NCBI RefSeq assembly: GCF_000002075.1
Contig: NW_004797796.1
Span: forward strand, 345,273 to 409,272
DNA: 64,000 bases
Source: Aplysia californica
Lineage: Eukaryota; Mollusca; Gastropoda; Aplysiida; Aplysiidae
Reading direction: 5' to 3'
Positions within the stretch are counted from its first letter, which is position 1; each line of letters starts with the position of its first letter. A program made the translations under genes and the position numbers. The notes beneath the pieces were generated by a model. It was not told the origin of the DNA and did not search any database. It saw nothing but the letters and a program-made list of their open reading frames with translations. Below are positions 47,301 to 58,740 of the stretch, in pieces.

Positions 47301-50300
47301 TTTACTTTGGGCTAAATTCGACTGTGATCCTTTTGTTTGATGCCCATCATCGCTTTTTCTGGACTCCTTTGTCAAATTCTTTTTCTTGCTACTCATTCGC
47401 TATAAAACACCAAATGCTGAACACCTTGTAAAAGTTCAGCTTTTCCTCGTTACAATGGTGGAAGTTGTTTATATGTCCGATTATTAGGAGTTGGAGAATC
47501 GCCGTGGAAAGCGATGCCCCTCGCAGTTGGAATGTGTGGTCAGCCGGTTAAAAAATTGACACGCGTGCATTAGTGGAAGGATTGATGGTTAAATACTGTC
47601 TTTTCATTGGCTTGGCAGAGAACTGTAAAGCTTTGAAAGGGCTTTCACGTAGTATGTTTTTGGCATTTGGCGTTTAAATAGAAAGCCTTTAAAAATACAG
47701 TCAAAGTTTTCAAACATCATTTTTTACACGAAATGTGTAAAATACCGGCCCAAAAAGGGTACCAATGTAAAGATTAGTTCATTTTCTATTAGAATGAAGT
47801 AATCAGCTTGGAATTATTTTGCATCAATCCTTCTGCAAAACTCAGAAAGCATGTGACCCCCCCCCTCCCCCCTCGCGGGGAGCACTTGGTACACTACAGT
47901 ATAGAGCCGATCCCTGGCCATGGGGGCTGGTGCGGCGCCGGCTTGGTCAGCGCTCTGTGTTTTTGTCAAAATTATGACAGATCATCGTGTTTGAGCCGAT
48001 AAAATACTGGTTTGTATTTATCTCACAGTCTTGAAAAAAAAATTCGCCTTCTTATCTATGTTATAGTGATTGTACTCTGTTAATGTGGAGGTGTTTGGTG
48101 CACTTGGTAACTCTTTTATTATCTATCAAACATGGGGTTGCAGCCTGTTAACGACTTAAGCAAATTTGATCACACTTAAAACAGCTACCATTTTCTTAAA
48201 AATTTACTGAGAGGTTAAGCAATGGTATCAAAATTCTCAGGAGATATAGGCCTTTCATATGGAACAGATAAATGTGACCTATAGCTACTTTGAAAATTTA
48301 GTTTCTGGTAACTTCTCTGATGTGGTTTGCTCATACTTTCCTATCAAACATTTATCATCCTCATCTCTCCATCTTTTTTGTGTTTGTTACTCTCTTGTAA
48401 CAGCTCTAATCTGCAGCAATTATAATATATGACCTAATTGTGGAGTAAATGGGATGAAACTTACTTTTTAAAAACAGCCTTGCTAGATTTGATAGGTCTA
48501 CAGAATGATCGGTGAGTGAACAACTGGTGCAAAGTTTTTTAATTGGGCCCACAGGATGACATGATTGATGACGTGGATGCATTTGTCAAAGTGGCAGACA
48601 TCCTGAAGGAGCGTGGAGCCTACAAGGTGCTTGTTGTAGCTACACATGGTGTTCTCTCCTCCGATGCTCCGCGGCTCATAGAAGACTCAAGCATTGATGA
48701 GGTATGTCATCTGAAGAATAAATGGGGGGGGGGGGATTCTTTCTCTGCTTTTCCTGCCTTCCAGTATTGATTTACGAGGCTTGGGCTTTATAACTTAGTA
48801 CAGCAAAATCTGTCCAAGAGCGAATTACGAAGGACCCAAGAAAAAATAATAATTATGTCTCGGACAGGGGAATTTAGCTGGGGAGGGGGGGTCCAGAGGG
48901 CCAGTCCATTATGCAATGGGATCAAGTACAGTGGTGTCCTCTTATAGCTTGTTCACTTTCGTCTGACAGCGGTTAAAGCACGATGAAATGAAATCGCTCT
49001 GTTCAATATTCTCAGATCTTTACTAAAACTTGGATGACCAAAAGAATATAAAAGCCTGTTCATAAAGGTCACTGCAAACTTATGTTCCGACACATTTTCT
49101 TTGATGTAAGCCTAAAGCGGATTTTAAAAAATAACAGGGAATTTACAGCATGCACCAAAAACATTCAAAAGTTGACATATTTTCCTCAACACGACACTTT
49201 AACTCACTCGCTGCTGGCACTTTAGCTCAGACCAAGCCGGTGCCTGCCAGTTGTTTTTTTTTACCTTTTTCTAAATCCAGTTACTCTGGATCTATTTATG
49301 TTAGATTTATGAAAATTGGCCAGTTTCAGTAGATGTTGAGCTTTACAGAACAGAAATAATTTTGACTCTATATGTTATTTGGTTCATGTTTCATAGCTTT
49401 TGAATAAACAACAAATTTGGGGGACGAAAACTGTTTTTTTGGCCAAACTAGTCAGTACAATATTTTTGCTGTTTTTGTGAAAGTGTTGCTGTTTCTGTCC
49501 TAATATACACACAAAAATATATGCGTACCAAAAGTTTTTTTACCTGATCATGAAGGAATAATGGTAGAAATCTGAAATTTGGGGTGAAAGCCAACAATCA
49601 TCTTCCTAGAATGCATGTCAATTTTGGGGAGTTTCCGATTTCTGGTTTTATCACCAGCGCTCTGTAAGTGAATGGGAGAATCTTGTTCTCCAGTTTCAGC
49701 ATAAAAATTAGGAAAATTGAGCACAGGGCAGTAATGAAGTTTTTGTTCTTGCAAGGCAAGCAACAACAGGATATTTTTACGAAGATGCATGCCGCGTATG
49801 AAACTGATTGCCCACCCCATGCTGTGATGAAGTTTTGGTGTAAAAAATTCAAATGCGGATTCGTGGACATTGAAGATGGCCACTGTGATGGTCGCCCAGT
49901 GACACCAACAATAGAAGAGAATGTGTTGAAAATCAAGAAACATGTGTTGTCTGATAGACGGGTGACAGTCGAACTTTTGAGCAAAGAAACTAGGCTTAGC
50001 ATTGGATCATTTGAACGAATCTTTAATGAATGTTTGAATATGACCAAGGTTTCTGCGAGATGGGTCCCACGTTTGTTGACTCCTCCTCAAAAAGTGCAAT
50101 GTGTTGATTATTGTTAAGAATTGCTTGGTCTGTATGAAAAGGATGAAACTAAATTTTTTGAAAGACTTGTAACCATGGATGAGACATTAGTCCACCACTA
50201 CAATCCTGAGTCAAAATCTGCATCAACACAGTGGAAATCACCCTCGTCTCCAACACCAAAGAAGACAAAGGTGCGGCCATCAAGAGAAAAAGTGATGCTA

Positions 50301-52919
50301 TCAGTTTTTTGGAACCAAGAAGGAGTGATTATGACAGACTATTTTGAAAATGGATATACACCGAAGACCATTATTCTAACCAGCTAAGTAAATTACGAGA
50401 GGCTATAAAAGAAAAGCGAAAAGGAAAGATCCGAATAGGTATTTTGCTGCTTCACAACAACTCCCAAGCACACACTTCAACTTCAAGAAAAGCTGCAGAA
50501 ATTGCGCAAGAAAATGGCTATGAAATTTTGCCACCTCCATCCTATTCTCCAGATTTAGTCCGGTCTGACTTTTTTAAATTCCCCAAACTAAAAAAGGGAT
50601 TTAAAAGGAAGGCATTTTGAAAGTGATGATGAGGTCAAAGAAGCGGTAGAGGGCTGGTTTCCTGACAAAGAGAGAGGCCTCTGTTTTCAAGGTCTTACAC
50701 CGAGGGCAAAAATGTGTAACTGTGGGAGGCGACTACATAGAGAAAGACTAAGCTTAGTACCAAATTTCAGCTTTCTACCTTTATTCCTTCGTGGTCAGGT
50801 AAAAAAAACTTTTGGTATGCCCCTCATAACAAAAAATAAGAAAAGTAGATTGATAAGTTTATGATATCTTAGGCTACCCTATTTCAAGTGTCACCGCTTG
50901 AATCATTTGTCTCTAGTACTAGTAGATACTAGATCAAGTAGCCTACTAGTATTAGTACCTGCCTACTGCTGTCGACATGTGATCTTCCTCTTTGTCTTTC
51001 TCTCATCTCAAACTACCATCACTACCATTATTTTGCACTTCATCATCTGAATCTTAATTCGTTGAATCATATAATATGGATTCATAATCTCTAAAATTAC
51101 GAGCCATTTTCAATTCATATAAGCATGAGCATCACATTAGCGTTTGGTCGACTTCGGACTTCGGCCGCCCCTGATGTTCAAAACAAAACTGAGAAATAAG
51201 ACAAAGGGAACTCCCGTTCCAAAAATAGGCAGAACTTCAAGGGAAATCATTCTAATAGTAATTGGGCTATGCCGTTGCTGCATATATGTGTCAGCAAATC
51301 GTAGAAATAAAGAGGAAAATACGCAACCGACAGGGGTGAGGTAGTGGCGTTGACCGACACTGGTGCAGCAATGGCGGTGAGTAAGTTAATGTTCACCTAA
51401 GAAATACGATTGAAGAGATTGGATGAGAAATTTTCGAGACTCACGTGGAGCGCATGGAGACATCTAGACAGCCAGGGGATGAAATTTACAACCTTACACT
51501 GAAATGTGGGGGCAGGGTGGTATCGCGGTCTCAAAATGAGCAATTTGATGGCAAGGTTACTGTAAGTCATTTATTTTAGTGATCCTGTATATATCCAAAG
51601 AGCAATTTTTAAATAGGACCCAAAGAGAAAAACTTTGTAATTATTGGGTCAAGATTTTTATTTTTTTCGTTTGATCACAGGCCTGCAGAAGTGCCATGCA
51701 ATGTTTAGTGGGCATGGGTAAATTCCCTAATGAGCTTTAAAAAAAAAAAATTTTACGCGGCCAGTAGGGTTGGGGCGAGCGGACGGACGGGTTCGTTACT
51801 CACGGACTCAGTCAGAGCGAACGGGTAACGGACGGCCATGAGAGCGAACTGCGAACCTGAAGACAGTTCGGTTTTTTTGGGTCCGCTCCACAATTTGACT
51901 CTCTCAGGGAGTGGACTGCGGACCTCAAGCCTCAAGTCAGTTCGGTTTTTTTGGGTCCGCTCCACAATTTTATTCACTGGGCGGGCGGGCTAACGGACGA
52001 ACTCTAGCAGACGAGATACTCGACGCGAGATTAGACCCGTCTCTATTGTTTGTTAATTAGGCCTGATGTTTCAAACCACTAGCGGTGCCACAGATAGTGA
52101 GAGGCTGGTGACGTAGTACTATGAGTGTAACCTTTCACCTCGTGCGTGGGGCACACTGTGTACGTTCCAATTAATTATCTCAAAGGCCGGGGGGGGGCGG
52201 AAATTTCCGCCATGAGCCATGAACGCCTTGCTACAATGTGAGACAGGAGGGTGATTTTTTAATTATTTTGTGNNNNNNNNNNNNNNNNNNNNNNNNNNNN
52301 NNNNNNNNNNNNNNNNNNNNNNNNNNNNNNNNNNNNNNNNNNNNNNNNNNNNNNNNNNNNNNNNNNNNNNNNNNNNNNNNNNNNNNNNNNNNNNNNNNNN
52401 NNNNNNNNNNNNNNNNNNNNNNNNNNNNNNNNNNNNNNNNNNNNNNNNNNNNNNNNNNNNNNNNNNNNNNNNNNNNNNNNNNNNNNNNNNNNNNNNNNNN
52501 NNNNNNNNNNNNNNNNNNNNNNNNNNNNNNNNNNNNNNNNNNNNNNNNNNNNNNNNNNNNNNNNNNNNNNNNNNNNNNNNNNNNNNNNNNNNNNNNNNNN
52601 NNNNNNNNNNNNNNNNNNNNNNNNNNNNNNNNNNNNNNNNNNNNNNNNNNNNNNNNNNNNNNNNNNNNNNNNNNNNNNNNNNNNNNNNNNNNNNNNNNNN
52701 NNNNNNNNNCACAAGGATGAGCCCCCTTGAATGTATGTTATGTTTGTCTCTGTGTCGCAGGTGGTTGTGACCAACACGGTTCCTCATGAAGTGAAGAAGA
52801 TGCACTGCCACAAGATTAAGACGGTGGACATCAGTGTGCTGCTGTGCGAGGCAATCCGGCGCATCCACCACCGGGAGTCCATGTCGTACCTTTTCCGCAA
52901 CGTGGGCATGGACGACTGA
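37852..52919 (+). CDS. PRPSAP2: PRPP synthetase-associated protein (gene span)
   Basis: PRPSAP proteins are catalytically inactive relatives of phosphoribosyl-pyrophosphate synthetase; they bind PRPS and dampen PRPP production in the cytosol. Nine exons join in phase to 364 codons (human PRPSAP2 369, PRPSAP1 356). Conserved blocks: [20 protein letters not shown] (46-65), [15 protein letters not shown] (98-112), [20 protein letters not shown] (132-151), [33 protein letters not shown] and a C-terminal [12 protein letters not shown]. The PRPP-binding motif of true synthetases (DDMADTCGT) is [10 protein letters not shown] here, and there is the family's insert at about 203-247 (acidic, then SPPPLPD); both point to PRPSAP rather than PRPS. 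NIPVDN and the C-terminus favour PRPSAP2, but invertebrates may have a single ancestral gene. Confidence 0.95.
39158..39210 (+). CDS. PRPSAP2: PRPSAP exon 2
   Basis: 53 nt, acceptor TTTTTTCAG, donor GTGAGT. Encodes [17 protein letters not shown]. Confidence 0.92.
40035..40101 (+). CDS. PRPSAP2: PRPSAP exon 3
   Basis: 67 nt encoding [20 protein letters not shown] plus GT; donor GTAAGG. The most conserved N-terminal block of the family. Confidence 0.95.
40165..40345 (-). repeat. Dispersed family R1, inverted copy
   Basis: Reads GTGGTTTGCTTCTTCTTTCC to CCTCTACTAAAAC on the plus strand; the reverse complement fits the R1 pattern end to end. In PRPSAP intron 3. Confidence 0.8.
40365..40450 (+). 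repeat. tRNA-derived SINE head
   Basis: B box-like GAGTTTGATTCTCAG preceded by a weak A box-like GTGGGGTAATG. No functional tRNA fold is apparent. Confidence 0.45.
41279..41328. repeat. (AT)n microsatellite
   Basis: About 50 bases of TA repeat with one G interruption, in PRPSAP intron 3. Confidence 0.97.
41545..41615 (+). repeat. tRNA-derived SINE head
   Basis: A box TTAGCTCAGTTGGT and B box GGTTCGATCGCC are clear RNA polymerase III promoter elements with tRNA spacing; the stems do not close, so I read it as a SINE, not a tRNA gene. The tail probably extends to about 41720. Confidence 0.7.
41868..42040 (+). CDS. PRPSAP2: PRPSAP exon 4
   Basis: 173 nt, acceptor TTTTCCTAG, donor GTGAGG. Encodes [20 protein letters not shown] and the [12 protein letters not shown] loop, which replaces the catalytic flexible loop of PRPS. 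Confidence 0.96.
43307..43422 (+). CDS. PRPSAP2: PRPSAP exon 5
   Basis: 116 nt, acceptor ACTCTCAG, donor GTGAGT. Encodes [20 protein letters not shown], then [14 protein letters not shown]. Confidence 0.96.
44025..44247 (+). CDS. PRPSAP2: PRPSAP exon 6
   Basis: 223 nt, residues 166-239. Encodes [20 protein letters not shown] and the family-specific acidic and proline-rich insert. Donor GTAAGT. Confidence 0.95.
45114..45184 (+). CDS. PRPSAP2: PRPSAP exon 7
   Basis: 71 nt encoding [20 protein letters not shown] and IIV. The acceptor follows a long T-rich tract; donor GTAAGT. Confidence 0.95.
45344..46419. mobile_element. piggyBac-like MITE
   Basis: TTAACTCACTGAGCACC at the left faces GGTGCTCAGTGAG plus TTCA at the right, so the right target copy has one change from TTAA. 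1.08 kb, no transposase, interior with AGATCT-type tracts. In PRPSAP intron 7. Confidence 0.6.
48318..48450 (-). repeat. Dispersed family R1, inverted copy
   Basis: Shares TGTGGTTTGCT, ATCATCCTCATCTCTCC-like and TTGTTACTCTCTTGTAACA with the copy at 40165. Ends about 100 bases before PRPSAP exon 8. Confidence 0.78.
48555..48701 (+). CDS. PRPSAP2: PRPSAP exon 8
   Basis: 147 nt, phase 0 at both ends, residues 264-312. Starts [20 protein letters not shown]; ends SSIDE at donor GTATGT. Confidence 0.96.
49526..50817 (+). mobile_element. mariner element, full length but dead
   Basis: 1292 bp, the usual mariner size, with about 58-bp terminal inverted repeats (TACCAAAAG start) that differ at only four positions plus one indel. 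The outer TA is present at both ends. In PRPSAP intron 8. Contains the transposase pseudogene below. Confidence 0.92.
49668..50750 (+). pseudogene. mariner transposase, broken
   Basis: N-terminal helix-turn-helix part [18 protein letters not shown] and [11 protein letters not shown], linker [17 protein letters not shown], then first catalytic Asp in [26 protein letters not shown], then [10 protein letters not shown] and [20 protein letters not shown]. Breaks: in-frame TAA at 50115-50117, a frameshift near 50368 and another near 50600. The second catalytic Asp (HDNxxxH in the family) is Asn. From that residue to the third Asp there are 36 residues between, against 34 in classical mariners. The N-terminal Met is uncertain. 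Confidence 0.92.
51760..52010. repeat. Duplicated TTCGGTTTTTTTGGGTCCGC segment
   Basis: A segment of about 33 bases containing AGTTCGG, a T-run and GGGTCCGCTCCACAATTT occurs at about 51864 and 51939 (75-base spacing), in GC-rich surroundings with GGACGGACGGG. It may be part of a decayed hAT-like element (CAGTAGGGTTGGGGC left end), but the other end is not convincing. Confidence 0.5.
52273..52709. other. Assembly gap (437 N)
   Basis: A run of N in PRPSAP intron 8. Open frames across it are artefacts. Confidence 1.
52761..52919 (+). CDS. PRPSAP2: PRPSAP exon 9 (stop codon)
   Basis: 159 nt from acceptor TGTGTCGCAG to TGA 52917-52919. Encodes [20 protein letters not shown] and the C-terminus. 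Starts 51 bases after the assembly gap. Confidence 0.97.
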   Translation: MVVTNTVPHEVKKMHCHKIKTVDISVLLCEAIRRIHHRESMSYLFRNVGMDD

Positions 52920-53455
52920 GGTGGTCACAGTCAGACACCGCCGAGGCCAATCAGGGATTCTGTTATTGACGTTTGGTTACTGTTACAGTGACACTTGACG
53001 GTGTGCCTCAGCTTTTGACGTCTGCAATTGTGACCCCTGTGTGAAAGAATCCAAGTAAACAACAGACCTTTTTGTATGTGTGTGAATGCTTGTCTGTATG
53101 TGTTTATGTGTGCTCGCAGTTTGATGTGCGTTACTTGACATTGTATTGTTGTATCGATTCGTGGTGTTAATTGGTATTGGGAGGGAAATTTTGTCGGTGA
53201 ATTTTTTTTGTTACGAGGTGTATGTAGAATATTGTGTTTTGCTCATGCCAAAGCCTATCATGTGTGTATGGGTATTGCAGTTTATGTGTTAAGGTTTTTA
53301 TAGTATAGTTTGTATGCATTCTTATGATATCAGACTTGTGTGAAAGAGCATGAATGCAACCTTTTTACTTTGTGTATTTGAGTGTATGACAGTGGCAATG
53401 ACAACTTTTGTTCATATTATCCTCAGTGGAGGAATAGCGTCTACTTACTGAAAAG

Positions 53456-53461
53456 AATAAA
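53456..53461 (+). promoter_or_regulatory. Candidate poly(A) signal of PRPSAP
   Basis: AATAAA about 540 bases after the stop, followed by a T-rich stretch. Other AATAAA-like hexamers occur further on (for example near 54935), so the true 3' end is not settled. Confidence 0.4.
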
Positions 53462-56400
53462 GACTTTTTTTCATAGGCTTTCTTCTTCCTTTTCTTTTCT
53501 CTGTGCTCTATTCAAACACTCTCATATTCACTCACTTACTCACTGTCTTGTTGTTTTCTTCAAAGGCCAGGCACAGATTCCCGAAATCCCCTTTCCTTAC
53601 AAATTATTAGTCACATTCATATTTTACCAACAGTGCTTTGTGCAAAGACAACGTTTTTAAATCCATTATTCATGAAAAGAAGTTTTGCATACTTTTGGTA
53701 ACCTGACAGGTTGGCTGAAATTATATTATGAAGGAATATGAGTGTGTGAGTTTGTGTGCTCGTCAATTATTATTTGTGTACATATTTTTATTACAGAGTT
53801 TACGTATGTAAAGTTGACCAATCCTTAGTCCGTCTTGTTTGATTTCCCCTCCCCATGCATGTTGTCACTGAGTGCTGTTGCTTCCTTGACATCTCGGGAT
53901 TCTTTTGCCCTTTTACCTTTAAACGACTAACTCATGTCAGCTGTCGGTGAAGACTTTGCTCAGACTCAGAGTACTCCGATGGGGTTGTAGTGTTCCTTAG
54001 TGGTTTTTACCAACGCTGCAGTTTCTGCTGTGAGGGAATTGTTGAACAGTGAGTTTGCTTTATCCTGTGATTATGATGTGATTCCTTTGAATTGTGTTTT
54101 CTTTCCCATTATAATCTAATTTTCTGTACATCACGGTGGGAGAGTTAGGGGGGTTTCTCTTTGTGTTATCACTTGATCATTATCAGTCATGCCTGATCAT
54201 ACCAGATTTTCAAAAATGTTTGTACGCATTTCGTGGGCTGTGAGAAATGACAATCTGTTGTGTATTTTAGGAATGGTTTTGTGTGGTTTACTACTTATAT
54301 AGAGATTTAATTCATGTCCATTGCCTCTGTTCTGGTCTCTACTTTTGGCTCAAGTTTCAAATTTTTTTTAATGAAAAAAGAACTGAGATTTTAGTGTTTA
54401 TATAATTTTGTAGAGTGTTTTTAATGTGGTTTGCTCCGTGAATTCCCATTCTGTGCATTACAACAATGTCATTTTGCATTTTTCATGTGCTTTGCTGTCC
54501 AAGTTCAATGCTCTTTAAGTTGCCGGATTATAAAGTCTGATTTGCTCTTTTTTATTCCTATTTTATTATCTCAGCTGATGCTGGGTTTTTTTGGTTTTTA
54601 GTAGGACTGGAGAGCAGACATGGCAGTGGAAAGGTTAATGTTGTCATTGCATCTGTGTTCTTGAACAGGCAAATAGGCTACCAAAACAGGTATAGCAAAA
54701 GCAATAAATGTCAGACTAAACATTTTGTGTCAATGTCAAAAATTGCTATTTCATGTGTATGTTACTGAATGAGAATGTGAGGCTTGTACTTTTTGTGTGC
54801 ATGTTGGCACTTTGGTTTAACACTGCACATGTGTGTACTCCTGTTCATGGGGAATATCCTGCTCATGCATGAGGCCATTGGCCTTGGTACGGTAGGCCTA
54901 TTGTATTTTCTAAATCTTTACATTAGCAGTTAAAAATAAAACAGGCTGATAGCTGAGCAACAAAGGTTATGGATCCTCTTGAGATATGGTATTTATATGT
55001 GAAGGCTCTGTTGGTACTTGCTGTTAAGAGATTGTTTTGATTTTGTGGATTCTGCAGAATGTTCAGTGCAGTTATTGTGATGAGCAGTCATGTTCACTTC
55101 AAAGAAGAAAGATTGAAAGCACTTGGGTTGTTGTTTTAATCAGAAGTTTTGATATATATAATATATATGCTTTCCCTTTTAAAAACACTAATTGTGAAAT
55201 CACACTTGTCTCACTTTGAATTGTAAATGATTGTGGTGCAGTGTAACTCCCCCAGTGTCCACCCTAATTCTCTGTACCATACATAACTGGGTGTGCACTC
55301 CTCACATGTGGTTTTTTTATGTCAACGATTGATTATACTTTCTGTCTGGGCTCATACTGCCACCTAGTGTTGGGAAGTATTTAGCCCTGCCTTGTTGGAA
55401 ATAATTTGGAGATGGGAAGTCGAGAATAGTGTCTTTTCATCGTGAGTGATTTGAGTTTGGAATGCTTTGTGCTGTTTGCTCCTTACACTTCCTTAGCACT
55501 GTTTTTAGTGTTACCATCATATATCATTCATATTATGCAGACAACAAGGTGCCCATTTTAGTCTGTGCTCCTTATGATAATGCCGTAAGCCTCTCATGTC
55601 AGATTTGAGGGAGCCAAGGACACAAACTTATGACCATGACATTTTTGTGTTTCCTTTACCAACACCGAAGACTGAAGCAGCCCACCATAGCATGATGTGA
55701 ACCCTGGATCAAATACACGCTTGTGGCGCTCATCATACAAACATGTTGCACTCAATTATTTCTCAATGTGCTGCTTTACCTGTTTATGACCCGATGCTCC
55801 TCTTATTAATACTAATACTTACTTGTAGTGTGCATGGTTTGAGACTTTTTGGGGGGGAAATGAATAGCAATTGTTGTAGTGTGAAGCACCTGGCAGTCTT
55901 CAAAACTTGATAATTGAATTTGGCTTTTGAGTTTGAATTACATGAATTACATGTAGGCCTATTATATGTATGTCCTTGTGATGAAATCTGGCTTTCATCA
56001 AAATAATTAAATCAAAGAAATCGTCATTTTTCCGGCAATTTTTAATATAATTTTTGTTTTTGTTCAGCACCCTTTATTTCTATTGTTAAAATCACATTCC
56101 TGTGTAGATAAAATGTTGATCAAACGCACACAAAAATTTCAGTTTGCAGTTTCTAAGGCCACTCAAACTTTTGAAGCCACCAAACTTTGGCGGCCATTTT
56201 CCGGTTATTTTACCTATGACATCAGGTTACCCCCACCTCCTTCAATTTAATCATAAATATTTGACTGCTATTTGAGATGGGTATTTCTTTTTTCATCACA
56301 AGCAAGACAAATGAACAAGCTTTAAATGGTACGGTACCAATAACTCTATATTTGCCCAAAAATTGACGAGCACCTGATTTCCCAGCGTGTCATAACACAT

Positions 56401-57448
56401 ATGATGTTATTGTTAGTAATTTGCTGTAGAATTTGGAAAAGACTCAAGCGAGGGTTCTTTTCACTATCCTGTTTTGCTACTTCAAATGTTATGATGGATA
56501 GAGGCAGAAGCAAGGATAGCACATCTCAGAGACTGGACATAACTTAGGTCAAATAACTGCATGGTATTGGTGGGCACTCAATCTTAACTTACTTCTACCC
56601 TTCTCCGGACCAAAAAATATTTTAGTTTTTATGAGGCATGCTACATTCTTGGTGCCACTTTACTTTTGTTCTGGAAGTTTTCAGTTCTTTCCTCTCCGGT
56701 CCCCTTTTTTCAGGATCTTTACGTTTATATTCTCTTTCTTGCTTACAATATTATTTTAAAAACTTCTGAGAGTAGTGTCTGTTCTTTTCAACTCCAGTGC
56801 CCTGAGCAAAACAAAAATAGTTTTAAGTACATGTACAATACTTGTGAGTCATCCTCTGTGATTTCATGTTGTGTGATTTTAGAATGATTCAATTTGATGA
56901 GTTACCGTTACATCATTAGCCTATTACTTGTACTATTGACTGTTACTGGTAGTTCTTGTTTGTATTGATATTGGGATATGTCCTGACCACTGTGAAAATT
57001 TGTTCAGTTTGGCCTACCTATGATTCATCTCCACAACTGACAAACTCTTTTGTCTCCTGCTGTCTGTTTCTGTCTGTCTGTTCTAAGAAGGAAAGGAAAG
57101 AAAATGTTGGGTTTTTTAAACATTTAATTTGTATTGTGGGTCAAAAAAGAAGTGGAAAATGTCCAGTACTGATTGAAATGTGTCAGCATGAACTGTTTTG
57201 ACCCGATTATCAGTGTTATTTGTTGAAGTTTGTGAATTATGTATGCTGGTATCTGTTGTGTTACTGTTATGATAGGGTTTCTGCTTTACACAAATAAGAT
57301 ACTGGAAATGGGTACAGTGGGTTTTTTTCTTGCATTTTTGTCTTAAATTTTTCAGAAATAATAGTATTAATAATTTAGCATTTTATTGCACATTACATCC
57401 ATGCTCCACAACATGTTATAGCAGTGCCAGTATAGACTGTACCTTATA
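53462..57448. other. PRPSAP downstream region, no gene seen
   Basis: T/G-rich sequence that may include a long 3' UTR. Except for the MITE at 55975-56402, I see no repeat or exon I can name. Confidence 0.4.
55975..56402. mobile_element. GAGGCAGCGTGG-type MITE, copy C (degraded)
   Basis: Interior and right end follow copy B closely (CATCAAAATAATTAAA, GACAAATGAACAAGCTTTAA, ATTGACGAGCACCTGATTT), but the left terminal repeat has decayed. Confidence 0.75.
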
Positions 57449-58415
57449 CAGCTAAACCTCAATAACACCCCCTCCCCCTCCCCCACTGTTGTGTGCCAGC
57501 AGTAAAGTCCTCACTAAACTAACATATTTGCCCTCAACATGACCGGCAAACTGGCTACCTTCCAAAAGCAAAATTTATACCACACACAGCTACTGACACC
57601 TACTTGGCAGCTGAGCAGTTATAAATATAATGTTTCTTTTCCCCCCACACGACTCTTTGAGCTAGATTTAATTGATGTCACGCTTTTCTCTGATTTGCTC
57701 CCTCCTCACCCATGTCTTGTAGACAAGCAACACGTATAAAATTTATCAAGTAGCCACTGATCCAGCTGAAAGCCTTATTTTTTATTTAAATTTATTTTAT
57801 GGGGTCATGACGAGACAATCAGCTGGAGCTGTAATTAGTTGCTAAACCCCCCCCTAGAAAAAATAAAATTTTGTAAATGTTTACGACATGTATGAATACA
57901 CTAAGTCTAAGTACTATACCAAGACTAGATTGTCTCAAGTGAGAAGCCTGAACACCAGCTCGATTTACGAGGAGGTATCAATAATTTTTATTTTTACCTA
58001 AGTTTGAAGGAGTGGAGCTACGAACTTGAAATTTGAACAGGTTCAAGATACATCTAAGCTAAGAATGCACACCAATAATTGGGAATTTCCTTCAATAGCA
58101 CTTTACATTTTAGTTGACAAAATGGAATAAATTGAAATGAAAGCTGTGATGAAGTTCCTTCATCTCCAAGACCACGGTCTGTACACGATGAAATGTCAGT
58201 AGTGTATGGAGATATCTGCCCGAGCTATGATGTGGTCAAATATTGGTGGGAAAATAACTCATTAAAAATATTCTTAATATAATAATATGAAAAATAATTG
58301 TCCTTAATCTAGTCATGACAGAATCATTCCCCTTGACGTTTGACCCCATTGTACTTATTATTATACCGCCAACTTAATGCTCATCCCAAGGTTGGCGATA
58401 TAATAAATTTTAATT
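57449..58415. mobile_element. pogo-like MITE, CAGTCAAAC family, copy 2
   Basis: Left end CAGCTAAACCTCAATAACACC after TA; near the right end GCTCATCCCAAGGTTGGCGATATAA parallels the same place in copy 1 (shown here as separate words GCTCATCCCAA and GTTGGCGATATAA). The right terminal repeat itself has decayed, so the end is approximate. Confidence 0.6.
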
Positions 58416-58740
58416 TTAACTGGGTTCTAAATTATATTACCAGTATATTGATGATTCGGAGTTTTTTAAAATACAATCCTGAGCTGTGCTTTTTTAAAAG
58501 AGATATAAAACCAATTTTCCCCAAGAAAGAATTCATTTGTGTGCCTACTTGTTGAACTTGTAAACATTTTTAGGGCAGTGAAATGTCTTCCCTCTTCTGT
58601 CTTGTTCGACTTGAATAAAAAAAAATATTATGAGAATATTGAGAAGTTCTGTTGCTGTTAGTATAGTTCATAAATTGTTTTTGTCAATCAAAATGAAATA
58701 CGCTTTATTGACAATGTCAAACAAACAAAAAATATTAGTA

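Noticed and set aside
52238-52928. ORFs over the N run
   Set aside because: Unknown bases read as X; only the PRPSAP exon 9 part is real.
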